The notes under the pieces: generated by a model
Database searches by the model: none
What the model was told of the DNA's origin: nothing
The model's input: the letters and a program-made list of their open reading frames with translations, nothing else
In this document: one piece after another, positions 9,297-18,339 of the stretch
Layout: each line of letters begins with the position of its first letter
Numbering within the stretch: position 1 is the stretch's first letter
Source: Microbacterium oleivorans
GTDB taxonomy: Bacteria > Actinomycetota > Actinomycetes > Actinomycetales > Microbacteriaceae
NCBI RefSeq assembly: GCF_023715745.1
Contig: NZ_JAMBOV010000003.1
Span: 62,001-126,000, forward strand
Length of the DNA stretch: 64,000 nucleotides
Reading direction: 5' to 3'
Made by a program: the position numbers and the translations under genes

Positions 9297-9983
9297 GTGG
9301 ATCTGCGTTCGCGGCTCGCCGACATCGACGCGCGCATCTCGGATGCCGCTCGGTCGGCGGGCCGCGATCCCGCGACGATCACCCGCATCGTCGTGACGAA
9401 GTTCCACCCCGTCGAACTCGTGCAGGACCTCGCCGCCCTCGGAGTCGCCGATGTCGGTGAGAACCGGCAGCAGGAACTCAGCGCCAAACGCGTCGCGTAC
9501 GCGGGAAGCCCGCTGCGCTGGCACTTCATCGGTCAGGCGCAGACGAACAAGGCGAAGGCCGTGCGGCGGGATGCCGATGCGGTGCATTCGGTTGACCGCG
9601 CGCGACTCGCCGACGCGCTCGACTCCGCCCGCGAAGACGGAGACGAGAGCATCCTGGATGTCCTCATCCAGATCAACCTCACCGACGACCCGGGTCGCGG
9701 GGGCGTTCAGCCCGCGGGTGTGGAGGCTCTCGCCGAGCATGTCGTGGGATCCTGCCCATCACTGCGACTGCGCGGCGTCATGGCCGTGGCACCCCTCGGC
9801 GAGGAACCCGCCGAGGCCTTCGCGAGGCTCGCCGCCCACGCCGCGCAACTGCGCCGCGTGGCGCCCGATGCCGACTGGATCTCCGCCGGGATGACCGGCG
9901 ACTTCGCCGAGGCGATCGCCGCGGGTGCGACACACCTGCGGATCGGATCGGCAATCACCGGCCCGAGGCCCCTGCACGGTTAG
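9297..9983 (+). CDS. PLP-binding homeostasis protein, YggS/PLPBP family
   Basis: This 228-aa protein belongs to the YggS/PLPBP family, single-domain TIM-barrel proteins that bind pyridoxal phosphate and help balance vitamin B6 pools and amino-acid metabolism. The PLP lysine lies in IVVTKFHP (near residue 40), followed by the family block [12 protein letters not shown]. Near the C-terminus [12 protein letters not shown] and [10 protein letters not shown] bind the phosphate. GTG 9297 lies 6 bp after ftsZ with only a weak ribosome site, so coupling is likely. Its place between ftsZ and sepF is conserved in many Gram-positive bacteria. Confidence 0.93.
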   Translation: MDLRSRLADIDARISDAARSAGRDPATITRIVVTKFHPVELVQDLAALGVADVGENRQQELSAKRVAYAGSPLRWHFIGQAQTNKAKAVRRDADAVHSVDRARLADALDSAREDGDESILDVLIQINLTDDPGRGGVQPAGVEALAEHVVGSCPSLRLRGVMAVAPLGEEPAEAFARLAAHAAQLRRVAPDADWISAGMTGDFAEAIAAGATHLRIGSAITGPRPLHG

Positions 9984-10015
9984 CCTCATCACAGACGAGC
10001 AATACGGAGGATGCG

Positions 10016-10462
10016 ATGTCGAACCCGCTCAAGAAGACCATGGTGTACCTGGGCCTCGCCGACGAGGAAGAGGTCTATGAGGAGCCGGCTCCCCGCCGCG
10101 AGAAGCAGGTCGAGAACAAGACCGCTCCCGTGACGCCCATCCACCGTCCGGCCGTCGTCCGTCAGCCCGCTCCGGCCACCGTCAGCGAGATCGTCACGGT
10201 GCACCCGAAGCAGTATCGCGACGCGCAGATGATCGCCGAGAACTTCCGGGACGGCATCCCCATCATCATCAACCTGTCGCAGATGAGCGATGCCGACGCT
10301 CGTCGTCTCATCGACTTCGCCAGCGGCCTCTCGCTGGGGCTGTACGGCCGCATCGAGCGCGTGACGAGCAAGGTCTTCCTGCTGTCGCCCGAGAACGTCG
10401 CGGTCTCCGGCGAAGGCGCGATCGCTCAGGGCGACGCCGACTCCGCCCCCTTCGCCCACTGA
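10016..10462 (+). CDS. sepF: Cell division protein SepF
   Basis: SepF is the membrane anchor and organiser of the Z ring in actinobacteria, which lack FtsA. The 148-aa product starts with an N-terminal segment that may form an amphipathic anchor ([14 protein letters not shown]), has a charged linker to about residue 50, and then the SepF core ([46 protein letters not shown]). GGAGG lies 5 nt before ATG 10016. Its place near ftsZ supports the call. Confidence 0.96.
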   Translation: MSNPLKKTMVYLGLADEEEVYEEPAPRREKQVENKTAPVTPIHRPAVVRQPAPATVSEIVTVHPKQYRDAQMIAENFRDGIPIIINLSQMSDADARRLIDFASGLSLGLYGRIERVTSKVFLLSPENVAVSGEGAIAQGDADSAPFAH

Positions 10463-10466
10463 CGTC

Positions 10467-10769
10467 GTGTCGGTCATCGGCCTCATCGCCGGGATCCTCA
10501 ACGCGCTCCTGCTCATCTATGTGCTGTTCCTCCTGGCACGCCTGGTGCTGGAGTACATCCCGATGTTCAACCGGGAGTGGCGTCCGCGCGGCGGGTGGCT
10601 CGTCTTCGCCGAGGTCGTGTTCACCGTCACCGACCCGCCGCTGAAGTTCTTCCGGCGCTTCATCCCGCCCCTGCGCATCGGTCCCATCGCGCTGGATCTC
10701 GCCTTCCCGATCACGATGCTGTGCTGCTTCGTGCTCCTGTCCGTCACGCAGGTCCTGAGCCGCGTGTGA
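10467..10769 (+). CDS. YggT-family membrane protein
   Basis: This is a 100-aa protein with two hydrophobic regions, residues 1-27 and about 78-98, separated by a hydrophilic loop holding RGGWLVFAEVVFTVTDPPLKFFRR. Proteins of this YggT type sit between sepF and wag31 in many actinobacteria. They are linked by position to division or envelope growth, but the molecular role is not settled. GTG 10467 is 4 bp after sepF and has no clear ribosome site, so translation is probably coupled. Confidence 0.9.
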   Translation: MSVIGLIAGILNALLLIYVLFLLARLVLEYIPMFNREWRPRGGWLVFAEVVFTVTDPPLKFFRRFIPPLRIGPIALDLAFPITMLCCFVLLSVTQVLSRV

Positions 10770-10775
10770 CGCCCC

Positions 10776-10810
10776 CCGTCGTCGCACCCACGACGGCCGC
10801 GGACTATGCT
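10776..10810 (+). promoter_or_regulatory. Small hairpin and -10 box before wag31
   Basis: In the 115-bp gap, CCGTCGT (10776-10782) can pair with ACGACGG (10790-10796), a weak terminator-like hairpin without a T run. It is followed by TATGCT at 10805-10810, a good -10 match. The ribosome site AAGAGGAAAG stands just before ATG 10885. This suggests that wag31 has its own promoter. Confidence 0.45.
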
Positions 10811-10884
10811 GTCGGGGTACGGCTCGCGCCTCGCGGGTCTTCATTGACCGGCCCGCTTCCTGAGCCCCGAAAGAGGAAAGACAC

Positions 10885-11490
10885 ATGCCTTTGACTCCCG
10901 AAGACGTCGTCACCAAGCAGTTCCAGCATGTTCGCTTCAAGGAGGGTTTCGACCCGGATGAGGTCGACGACTTCCTCGACGAGATCGTCGTCGAGTGGCG
11001 CAAGACCATCGCTGAGAACGAGGAGCTGAAGGCGAAGCTCGCGGCTTACGAGTCCGGTGAGACGCCCGCCCCCGAGGCCGCTGCATCCGCCCCGCAGGAT
11101 GACGTCGTCGAAGAGGCCCCGGCTCCGTCCGAGCCCGTCGCCGAAGCGCCCGCCGCCGGCGCAACCGCTCCTGCAGCCGCGTCCGCCGGCATCATCGAGC
11201 TCGCACAGCGCCTGCACGACGAGCACGTGGCCGAGGGCAAGGCCCAGAAGGAGAAGCTCATCTCCGAGGCGCAGGCCGAGGCCGACGCCATCCTCAACGA
11301 GGCCCGCTCCAAGGCCCGGGACGAGATCTCGCGCCTCGAGAGCGAGCGCGGCACCCTCGAGGGCCGCATCAGCGAGCTGCGTCAGTTCGAGCGCGACTAC
11401 CGCGTCCAGCTGCGTGGCTTCATCGAGGAGAAGCTGCGCGACCTCGACGTCGCCGGCACCTCGGGCTCGACGCCCATCCCCGCGTCCTGA
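10885..11490 (+). CDS. wag31: Polar growth scaffold DivIVA/Wag31
   Basis: Wag31/DivIVA gathers at negatively curved membrane and directs polar wall growth in actinobacteria. The 201-aa product has the N-terminal DivIVA domain (residues 1-40, with KQFQHVRFKEGFDPDEVDDF), an Ala/Pro/Glu-rich linker (about 54-105) and a C-terminal coiled coil (about 108-190), which mediates oligomer formation. It has a strong ribosome site and probably its own promoter, as expected for an abundant protein. It closes the division cluster proper. Confidence 0.96.
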   Translation: MPLTPEDVVTKQFQHVRFKEGFDPDEVDDFLDEIVVEWRKTIAENEELKAKLAAYESGETPAPEAAASAPQDDVVEEAPAPSEPVAEAPAAGATAPAAASAGIIELAQRLHDEHVAEGKAQKEKLISEAQAEADAILNEARSKARDEISRLESERGTLEGRISELRQFERDYRVQLRGFIEEKLRDLDVAGTSGSTPIPAS

Positions 11491-11501
11491 CCACTCGCAC
11501 G

Positions 11502-12113
11502 TTGTCGAGCCGAACGTCCGCGTCGCGGACGACACTGCGCGCCGCAGCGGCCGGCACCACCATCGCGATCCTCGCGGTGCTGGTGCTGGCCGCTGACCAG
11601 TTCACGAAGTTCCTCGCTCTTGAGAACCTGCCCGAGCGGCAGGCGGTCCCGGTGCTCGGAGACTTCTTCCAGCTGTACCTGACCTTCAACCCCGGAGCGG
11701 CCTTCTCCCTCGGTGAGGGAGTGACCTGGGTGTTCACCCTCGTCCTCGCCGCCGCCGCCGTGACGATCGTCGTGCTCGCGGTCACGCGGGTGCGCTCGCG
11801 AGCCTGGGCGATCGTCCTCGGACTGCTGCTCGGCGGCATCCTCGGAAACCTCGGCGACCGCCTGTTCCGCGCCCCCGGATTCCTCGTCGGACACGTCGTC
11901 GACTTCATCCACACGCCGTGGCTCTGGCTGGGGTTCCCGTCGGCCATCTACAACGTCGCCGACTCGTTCATCGTCACGATGATGCTCGCCGTCGCGATCC
12001 TCGTCCTCCTCGGCATCCGTTTCGACGGATCACGGGAGAAGGATGCCGCGACTGCGGCGACCGCCGTCGACGAGGAGTCGTCGGCGCCCGCTGATCCTCA
12101 TGCCCAGCCGTAG
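11502..12113 (+). CDS. lspA: Prolipoprotein signal peptidase
   Basis: LspA is the membrane aspartyl protease that cuts the signal peptide from diacylglyceryl-modified prolipoproteins. The 203-aa product has four hydrophobic segments. The catalytic aspartates lie in GNLGDRLFR and YNVADSFI, with the family block [12 protein letters not shown] between the first two helices. I chose TTG 11502 because the next in-frame start would cut into the first helix; no clear ribosome site is visible. The 3' end overlaps the next gene by 14 bp. The 173-aa lipoprotein at 36.7 kb is a likely substrate. Confidence 0.94.
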   Translation: MSSRTSASRTTLRAAAAGTTIAILAVLVLAADQFTKFLALENLPERQAVPVLGDFFQLYLTFNPGAAFSLGEGVTWVFTLVLAAAAVTIVVLAVTRVRSRAWAIVLGLLLGGILGNLGDRLFRAPGFLVGHVVDFIHTPWLWLGFPSAIYNVADSFIVTMMLAVAILVLLGIRFDGSREKDAATAATAVDEESSAPADPHAQP

Positions 12114-13023
12114 TCTCCCGGTTCCCGACGGCTTGGACGGCACGCGGGTCGACGCCGCGTTGGCGAAGCTCCTCGGCTTCTCCCGGACCTTCGCGGCAGA
12201 GGTGGCCGAGGCAGGGGGAGTGGAACTCGACGGGCGCACCGTCGGCAAGTCCGACAAGCTCGCCGCCGGCGCCTGGCTGCAGGTCGACTGGGAGGACAAG
12301 CGGGGTCCTGAGATCGTCGCGATCGCCGTACCCGATCTCGGTATCGTCCACGACGACGACGACATCGTCGTGGTCGACAAGCCGGCGGGTGTCGCCGCGC
12401 ATCCTTCGCTGGGGTGGGAGGGCCCGACCGTCGTCGGGGCCTTGGCGGCGGCAGGGTTCCGTATCGCGACGTCGGGCGCCGCCGAGCGACAGGGTGTCGT
12501 GCACCGGCTGGACGTCGGCACGAGCGGTCTCATGGTCGTCGCGAAGACGGAGCGTTCGTACACCGCGTTGAAGCGTGCGTTCAAGGAACGCGAGGTCGAC
12601 AAGATCTACCACACGGTCGTCCAGGGCCACCCCGACCCCTTGGTCGGGACCATCGACGCGCCCATCGGCCGCCACCCCAGCCACTCATGGAAGTTCTCGG
12701 TCACCCCCGACGGCAAGGACTCGGTGACGCACTACGAGACGCTCGAGGCGTTCCCCCGTGCCTCGCTGCTCGAGGTGCATCTCGAGACGGGGCGCACGCA
12801 CCAGATCCGGGTGCACATGGCCGCCCACCGGCATCCGTGCGTCGGAGATCCCCTCTACGGCGGCGACCCGACGCTCGCGCAGCGGCTGGGGCTCACCCGG
12901 CAGTGGCTCCACGCGCGCGAGCTCTCCTTCGCTCACCCCGCGACGGGGGTGTGGTCGACCTTCCGCTCGGAGTATCCGGCGGACCTCGCCCACGCCCTGG
13001 AGATGCTGCGCGACCAGTCGTGA
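12100..13023 (+). CDS. RluD-type RNA pseudouridine synthase
   Basis: This 307-aa protein turns uridine into pseudouridine in RNA, most likely 23S rRNA. It has an N-terminal S4-like RNA-binding domain (residues 1-75) and a RluA/RluD catalytic domain. The active-site block [13 protein letters not shown] holds the catalytic aspartate (HRLD) near residue 137, and [10 protein letters not shown] comes later. ATG 12100 lies inside the end of lspA, and lspA-rluD is a common gene pair. The exact target site cannot be read from the sequence. Confidence 0.92.
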   Translation: MPSRSLPVPDGLDGTRVDAALAKLLGFSRTFAAEVAEAGGVELDGRTVGKSDKLAAGAWLQVDWEDKRGPEIVAIAVPDLGIVHDDDDIVVVDKPAGVAAHPSLGWEGPTVVGALAAAGFRIATSGAAERQGVVHRLDVGTSGLMVVAKTERSYTALKRAFKEREVDKIYHTVVQGHPDPLVGTIDAPIGRHPSHSWKFSVTPDGKDSVTHYETLEAFPRASLLEVHLETGRTHQIRVHMAAHRHPCVGDPLYGGDPTLAQRLGLTRQWLHARELSFAHPATGVWSTFRSEYPADLAHALEMLRDQS

Positions 13024-13058
13024 TCCTCGGAGCGGAGCACCGTGACCTGCCCTGAAAG

Positions 13059-13532
13059 TCAGCGGCCGCCGGCGAAGCTCGCGGGATCGTCTTCGGCGAT
13101 GGCGAGGGCGATCTTGCGAACGTGGGTCTGATCGACGTCCACCAGCTCGCCGAGGCCGAACCACCCGACCTCGGTGAGTTCCCCGTCGGCCGGATGCGGC
13201 TCGCCCGACACCCAGTCGCAGCGGAAGACGAGGTCGAGGTAGTCGACCTGGTCGCCGTTGGCGTACTGGATGCGGGGGATCTGTTGGACGGCGGCGAGGC
13301 GGGTGGCGCGCACCACGACGCCCGCCTCCTCGCGACACTCCCGCACGGCCGCGTCGGCGGGCTCCTCTCCGGGATCGACGATGCCCGACACGGGTTGCCA
13401 CGACCCGTTGTCCGCCCGCCGTCCGATCAGCACCTTCTCGTCGCGGAAGACGATCGCGGTGACTCCGACGAGGGGGAGCGGGGCAGTGCCGATCTTCTCG
13501 CGCAGGGCGAGGACGAACTCGGGAGTGACCAT
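13059..13532 (-). CDS. Nudix hydrolase
   Basis: This 157-aa Nudix protein hydrolyses a nucleoside diphosphate linked to another group; the substrate is unknown. The full Nudix box GX5EX7REUXEEXGU is present, from GIVDPGEEPADAAV through RECREEAGVV (near residues 46-68), so it should be active with a divalent metal. ATG 13532 starts the protein with MVTPEFVLALREKIG; the long frame upstream is antisense to dnaE. It converges with the pseudouridine synthase and is divergent from dnaE, 48 bp away. No strong terminator was seen in the 35-bp convergent gap. Confidence 0.88.
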   Translation of the reverse strand: MVTPEFVLALREKIGTAPLPLVGVTAIVFRDEKVLIGRRADNGSWQPVSGIVDPGEEPADAAVRECREEAGVVVRATRLAAVQQIPRIQYANGDQVDYLDLVFRCDWVSGEPHPADGELTEVGWFGLGELVDVDQTHVRKIALAIAEDDPASFAGGR

Positions 13533-13568
13533 GCCGACCAGCCTAGGTCCCGTGTCGGACCCGGAACG

Positions 13569-13581
13569 TAGACTCGATCCG
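13569..13581 (+). promoter_or_regulatory. -10-like box for leaderless dnaE
   Basis: TAGACT at 13569-13574 is followed by CGATCC and then the GTG start of dnaE at 13581, a 6-nt gap. There is no ribosome site, so a leaderless mRNA is likely. The box and the six bases after it closely match those before murG (TAGGCT then CGATCC). Confidence 0.5.
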
Positions 13582-16500
13582 TGGCATCCGATTCCTTCGT
13601 CCATCTGCACGTGCACAGCGAATATTCGATGCTCGACGGGGCCGCGAAGATCGGCGCGATGACGCAGGCGGCAGCTGATTACGGGATGCCGGCGATCGCC
13701 GTCACCGACCACGGCAACACCTTCGCCGCCTTCGAGTTCTACCGTGCCGCCCAGTCCGCCGGGGTCAAGCCGATCATCGGTCTCGAGGCCTACGTCACGC
13801 CGGGCACCCACCGCGGCGACAAATCCCGTGTCGCCTGGGGCTCGCCCGATCAGAAGAGCGACGACGTCTCCGGCTCCGGTGCGTACACCCACATGACGAT
13901 GTGGAGTCAGAGCACCGAGGGCATGCACAACCTCTTCCGGCTCAGCTCGCTGTCGAGCATCGAGGGCTACTACTTCAAGCCGCGCATGGACCGCGAGCTC
14001 CTGCAGACCTACGGCAAGGGCCTCATCGCGACGACCGGCTGTCCGTCGGGCGAGGTGCAGACCCGACTGCGACTGGGGCAGTACGAGGCGGCCCGAGCCG
14101 CCGCTGCCGAGTTCCAGGACATCTTCGGCAAGGAGAACTACTTCGCCGAGATCATGGACCACGGGTTGTCGATCGAGCGTCGCGTGATGACCGACCTCAT
14201 CCGCCTGTCGAAGGACCTCGGCATTCCGCTCGTCGCGACCAACGACTCGCACTACACGCACCAGCACGAGGCCGACGCTCACGCCGCCCTCCTCTGCGTG
14301 CAGTCGGGATCGACGCTCGACGACCCGAACCGCTTCAAGTTCGACGGCGACGGCTACTACATCAAGACCGCGCAGGAGATGCGCCAGCTCTTCCGCGATC
14401 ATCCCGAGGCCTGCGACAACACCCTGCTCATCGCGGAGCGGTGCGAGGTCGAGTTCAACACCTCAGCGAACTACATGCCCCGCTTCCCGGTCCCCGAGGG
14501 CGAGACCGAGGACAGCTGGCTCATCAAGGAGGTCGAGGCGGGCCTTCACTACCGCTACCCGGACGGTATCCCCGACCGGGTCCGCAAGCAGGCCGAGTAC
14601 GAGACCGGGATCATCCTGCAGATGGGCTTCCCGGGGTACTTCCTCGTCGTCGCCGACTTCATCAACTGGGCCAAGGACAACGGCATCCGCGTCGGTCCCG
14701 GCCGTGGCTCGGGTGCGGGCTCGATGGTCGCGTACGCCATGCGCATCACCGACCTCGATCCGCTCGAGCACGGCCTGATCTTCGAGCGGTTCCTCAACCC
14801 CGACCGCGTCTCGATGCCCGACTTCGACGTCGACTTCGACGACCGCCGCCGCGGCGAGGTCATCGACTACGTGACCGAGAAGTACGGCTCCGAGCGGGTC
14901 GCGCAGATCGTCACCTACGGCACGATCAAGTCGAAGCAGGCGCTGAAGGATGCCGGTCGGGTCCTCGGATTCCCCTTCTCCATGGGCGAGCGCCTCACCA
15001 AGGCGATGCCTCCGCCCGTCATGGGCAAGGACATGGAGCTCGGCGGCATGTTCGACGCGAAGCATCCGCGGTACAAGGAGGCGAGCGAGTTCCGCTCGCT
15101 CATCGAGACGGACCCCGAGGCGAAGACGGTCTTCGACCGGGCGATCGGCCTCGAAGGTCTGAAGCGCCAGTGGGGTGTGCACGCGGCCGGGGTCATCATG
15201 TCGAGCGAGCCCTTGATCGACATCATCCCGATCATGCGGCGCGAGCAGGACGGTCAGATCGTCACGCAGTTCGACTATCCGTCGTGCGAGACCCTCGGCC
15301 TCATCAAGATGGACTTCCTGGGGCTGCGCAACCTCACGATCATCTCCGACGCCCTCGACAACATCCGCAGCAACCGCGGGGAGGAGCTCGATCTCGAGCA
15401 CCTGGAGCTGGACGACCGTGCGGCCTACGACCTGCTGAGTCGCGGTGACACACTCGGCGTCTTCCAGCTGGACGGCGGGCCGATGCGGTCGCTGCTGCGC
15501 CTCATGAAGCCCGACAACTTCGAGGACATCTCGGCCGTCATCGCGCTGTACCGACCGGGCCCCATGGGGGCGAACTCGCACACGAACTACGCCCTGCGCA
15601 AGAACGGCGTGCAGCCGATCACCCCCATCCACCCGGAGCTCGAGGAGCCGCTGCGGGAGATCCTCGACACGACGTACGGCCTGATCATCTATCAGGAACA
15701 GGTCATGGCGATCGCGCAGAAGGTGGCCGGCTTCTCGCTCGGTCAGGCCGACATCCTGCGGCGCGCGATGGGCAAGAAGAAGAAGTCCGAGCTCGACAAG
15801 CAGTACGAGGGCTTCTCGGGCGGCATGAAGGAACGCGGTTTCGGCGAGGGCGCGATCAAGGCCCTCTGGGACATCCTGCTGCCCTTCTCCGACTACGCGT
15901 TCAACAAAGCCCACTCCGCCGCCTATGGGCTGGTGTCCTACTGGACCGCGTACCTCAAGGCGCACTATCCCGCCGAGTACATGGCCGCCCTCCTCACGAG
16001 CGTCGGCGACTCGAAGGACAAGATGGCGGTGTACCTGAACGAATGCCGTCGGATGGGCATCCGTGTGCTGCCGCCCGACGTAGGGGAGTCGATCCGCTAC
16101 TTCGCGGCGGTCGGCGAGGACATCCGATTCGGGCTCGGCGCTGTGCGCAACGTCGGCACCAACGTCGTGGACGGGATCGTCTCGGCGCGAGCGGATGGAG
16201 CGTACGCGAGCTTCCACGACTTCCTGGCGAAGGTCCCCGCCCACGTCGCGAACAAGCGGACCGTGGAATCGCTCATCAAGGCAGGGGCGTTCGACTCGCT
16301 CGGTTCCACGCGGCGCGCGCTTATGGAGATCCACGAGGACGCGACCGAGCAGGCGGTCCTCGACAAACGCCGCGAGGCCAACGGCGAGGTCGGATTCGAC
16401 TTCGACAGCCTGTGGGGCGACGACGAGCCGCAGCAGGTCGCGCGTGTCCCGGAGCGTCCGGAGTGGACGAAGAAGGACAAGCTCGCCTTCGAACGCGAGA

Positions 16501-17099
16501 TGCTCGGCCTCTATGTCTCCGATCATCCGCTGGCCGGGCTGGAGATCCCGCTGGCCAAACACGCCTCCACCTCCATCCACGACCTCCTTGTCTCCGAGGA
16601 CATCTCCGACGGGGACATCGTCACGATCGCGGGTCTGGTCACGAGTGTGCAGCACCGCGTCGCGAAGCAGAGCGGCAACCCGTACGGCATGATCACCGTC
16701 GAGGACTTCGACGGTGAGGTGACCGTCATGTTCATGGGCAAGACGTACACCGAGTTCCAGTCGATGCTGCAGGCCGACTCGATCCTCGTCGTCCGAGGTC
16801 GGGTCTCCCAGCGCGACGACGGGCGCAACCTGCACGGTCAGTCCGCGTTCGTACCCGACCTCGGATCGGTGGATGCGGCGGGGCCGCTCGTCCTCCTCCT
16901 CCCCGAGCATCGGGCGACGGAGACGACGATCGGTCAGCTCGCGGCGGTCCTGGACCGGCATCCGGGGAACACGGAGGTGACGCTCAAGCTGCATCGGGCA
17001 GGCGTCGCCAAGGTCTTCGAGGTCCCCGCGCAGGTGGGGGTGACAGTCGACCTCTATGGCGAGTTGAAGGGTCTGCTGGGACCCCAGTGTCTCGGCTGA
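13581..17099 (+). CDS. dnaE: DNA polymerase III alpha subunit
   Basis: DnaE is the replicative DNA polymerase. The 1172-aa product opens with a PHP domain (HLHVHSEYSMLDGAAK, residues 8-23), followed by the C-family polymerase core with catalytic aspartates in PDFDVDFDDRRR (near residue 415). The HhH and OB-fold parts are C-terminal (OB segment DGDIVTIAGLV, near residue 1010). Length is normal for DnaE1 rather than the shorter error-prone DnaE2. No intein, frameshift or gap is visible. The gene is divergent from the Nudix gene, starts leaderless, and is followed after 65 bp by a membrane protein gene. Confidence 0.97.
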   Translation: MASDSFVHLHVHSEYSMLDGAAKIGAMTQAAADYGMPAIAVTDHGNTFAAFEFYRAAQSAGVKPIIGLEAYVTPGTHRGDKSRVAWGSPDQKSDDVSGSGAYTHMTMWSQSTEGMHNLFRLSSLSSIEGYYFKPRMDRELLQTYGKGLIATTGCPSGEVQTRLRLGQYEAARAAAAEFQDIFGKENYFAEIMDHGLSIERRVMTDLIRLSKDLGIPLVATNDSHYTHQHEADAHAALLCVQSGSTLDDPNRFKFDGDGYYIKTAQEMRQLFRDHPEACDNTLLIAERCEVEFNTSANYMPRFPVPEGETEDSWLIKEVEAGLHYRYPDGIPDRVRKQAEYETGIILQMGFPGYFLVVADFINWAKDNGIRVGPGRGSGAGSMVAYAMRITDLDPLEHGLIFERFLNPDRVSMPDFDVDFDDRRRGEVIDYVTEKYGSERVAQIVTYGTIKSKQALKDAGRVLGFPFSMGERLTKAMPPPVMGKDMELGGMFDAKHPRYKEASEFRSLIETDPEAKTVFDRAIGLEGLKRQWGVHAAGVIMSSEPLIDIIPIMRREQDGQIVTQFDYPSCETLGLIKMDFLGLRNLTIISDALDNIRSNRGEELDLEHLELDDRAAYDLLSRGDTLGVFQLDGGPMRSLLRLMKPDNFEDISAVIALYRPGPMGANSHTNYALRKNGVQPITPIHPELEEPLREILDTTYGLIIYQEQVMAIAQKVAGFSLGQADILRRAMGKKKKSELDKQYEGFSGGMKERGFGEGAIKALWDILLPFSDYAFNKAHSAAYGLVSYWTAYLKAHYPAEYMAALLTSVGDSKDKMAVYLNECRRMGIRVLPPDVGESIRYFAAVGEDIRFGLGAVRNVGTNVVDGIVSARADGAYASFHDFLAKVPAHVANKRTVESLIKAGAFDSLGSTRRALMEIHEDATEQAVLDKRREANGEVGFDFDSLWGDDEPQQVARVPERPEWTKKDKLAFEREMLGLYVSDHPLAGLEIPLAKHASTSIHDLLVSEDISDGDIVTIAGLVTSVQHRVAKQSGNPYGMITVEDFDGEVTVMFMGKTYTEFQSMLQADSILVVRGRVSQRDDGRNLHGQSAFVPDLGSVDAAGPLVLLLPEHRATETTIGQLAAVLDRHPGNTEVTLKLHRAGVAKVFEVPAQVGVTVDLYGELKGLLGPQCLG

Positions 17100-17118
17100 G
17101 TCGGCTGAACCGAGCGGG

Positions 17119-17124
17119 GTAGGA
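17119..17124 (+). promoter_or_regulatory. -10-like box before the membrane protein gene
   Basis: TAGGAT stands 40 nt before the GTG start at 17165. Unlike the murG and dnaE boxes it leaves room for a leader with a real ribosome site (GGAAGGAG at 17154-17161). Support is by motif only. Confidence 0.35.
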
Positions 17125-17164
17125 TCGCAGGCGGTGCCCCCCGGCGCCGCGCGGAAGGAGTATC

Positions 17165-18319
17165 GTGACCGATCAGAAGCCGACCCCCGAGACGCCCGAC
17201 GAGAACGGGAGCAGTGTCGAGGATCTCGACATCACCGTGGTCCGTGCGCCCGAGACCGCGGTGTACGACACCTCGTCCGCCGACAACGAGACCGAGGCGT
17301 ACGACTTCTCGGCGGATGCCGGGGCTCCCGTCCCCGCAGAGACCGGGGCGCCCACCGTCGCGCAGCCCGCCGACGAGGTCCCCGCCGCGGCCCCGGACGA
17401 GCCTGTCGTCGCCCCCGTCGATCCGGCCCCCCTGGCAGAGCCGACGAACGCGGCAGAGCCGATCGACCCAGCGGATCCCACGAGCCCGGCCGAGCCCGGA
17501 CACATCCCCCCGCAGTACGGCATCGGGCCGTTCTCGCTGCGCGAGGTGTCGTTGCTCGGCGTCTGGGCACTCGCATTCATCTTCTCGTTCTTCCCGCTCT
17601 ACGGGGACAGCCCCTACACCCAGCTCCTGGGGGGCTCGAGCGTATGGTCGTCGGGCATCGACTGGATCCTCGCGATCGGCGTGCCGACGGTGGCGGTCTT
17701 CCTGCTCGTGCTCCGCCGCTTCTCGCCCGACGGCATCCGTCGGGTCGGCTCCCTGGGGATCGATCAATTCGCCTCCGTCGCCTTCTCCGTCTCGGCTGTG
17801 CTCTGGTTGAGCTGGCTCTGGAACAACATCGCCCGCGGCGCCGCCACCGGCATCTGGCTGAGCAGCTGGGTCGTGTGGGTCGAGGTCATCCTCATGGCCG
17901 CCGGTGTCGCGCTGACCGTGGTGGCTCCCTTCATCCCGCCGTTCCACGAGGACTTCCTCCACCGCAGCGAGACCGTCTCGCACCGCGTCGCCCGCGGCGC
18001 GCGCCCCGTCGTGGCGCGTCCGATCTCCGACGCCCGCTTCACGATGGCGGCGCCGTCGGTCGACCCCGACCCGGCACCGCTCGGTGACCCGATCGAGGAC
18101 GACGAGCCTGCGCCGGCTCCGGCCTCCGCGCACCAGGCGTTCTGGGCGCTCGCCCCGGTCGAACGCGACGTCGTGGACGAGAACGGGACCCCGCTGTTCC
18201 GCATCGGCCCGACCGCGTGGGCGCTCGTCATCGAGGACCGCGGGGACTCGTTCGTCGTGCGCCACGAGGACGGCCGGATCGGCTACCTGACGGACGTCTC
18301 GGGCGTCACCCGGGGCTGA
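17165..18319 (+). CDS. Four-helix membrane protein with acidic tail, unknown function
   Basis: I do not recognise a named function. The 384-aa product has a long Pro/Ala/Glu/Asp-rich N-terminal part (residues 1-120), four hydrophobic segments (about 128-146, 163-184, 200-219 and 234-257), a second Pro/Asp-rich stretch (285-310), and a compact C-terminal part (about 315-384) with short beta-like blocks (NGTPLFRIGPTAWALVIEDR, SFVVRHEDGRIGYL) that look SH3-like. A good ribosome site precedes GTG 17165. The disordered tail and position between dnaE and hisD suggest a lineage-specific envelope protein. Confidence 0.8.
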   Translation: MTDQKPTPETPDENGSSVEDLDITVVRAPETAVYDTSSADNETEAYDFSADAGAPVPAETGAPTVAQPADEVPAAAPDEPVVAPVDPAPLAEPTNAAEPIDPADPTSPAEPGHIPPQYGIGPFSLREVSLLGVWALAFIFSFFPLYGDSPYTQLLGGSSVWSSGIDWILAIGVPTVAVFLLVLRRFSPDGIRRVGSLGIDQFASVAFSVSAVLWLSWLWNNIARGAATGIWLSSWVVWVEVILMAAGVALTVVAPFIPPFHEDFLHRSETVSHRVARGARPVVARPISDARFTMAAPSVDPDPAPLGDPIEDDEPAPAPASAHQAFWALAPVERDVVDENGTPLFRIGPTAWALVIEDRGDSFVVRHEDGRIGYLTDVSGVTRG

Positions 18320-18339
18320 GCCGCCGGTACCCTGGAGGG

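Noticed and set aside
14463..16994. Open - strand frame of 843 codons opposite dnaE
   Set aside because: Antisense shadow of dnaE with no recognisable domain or ribosome site.
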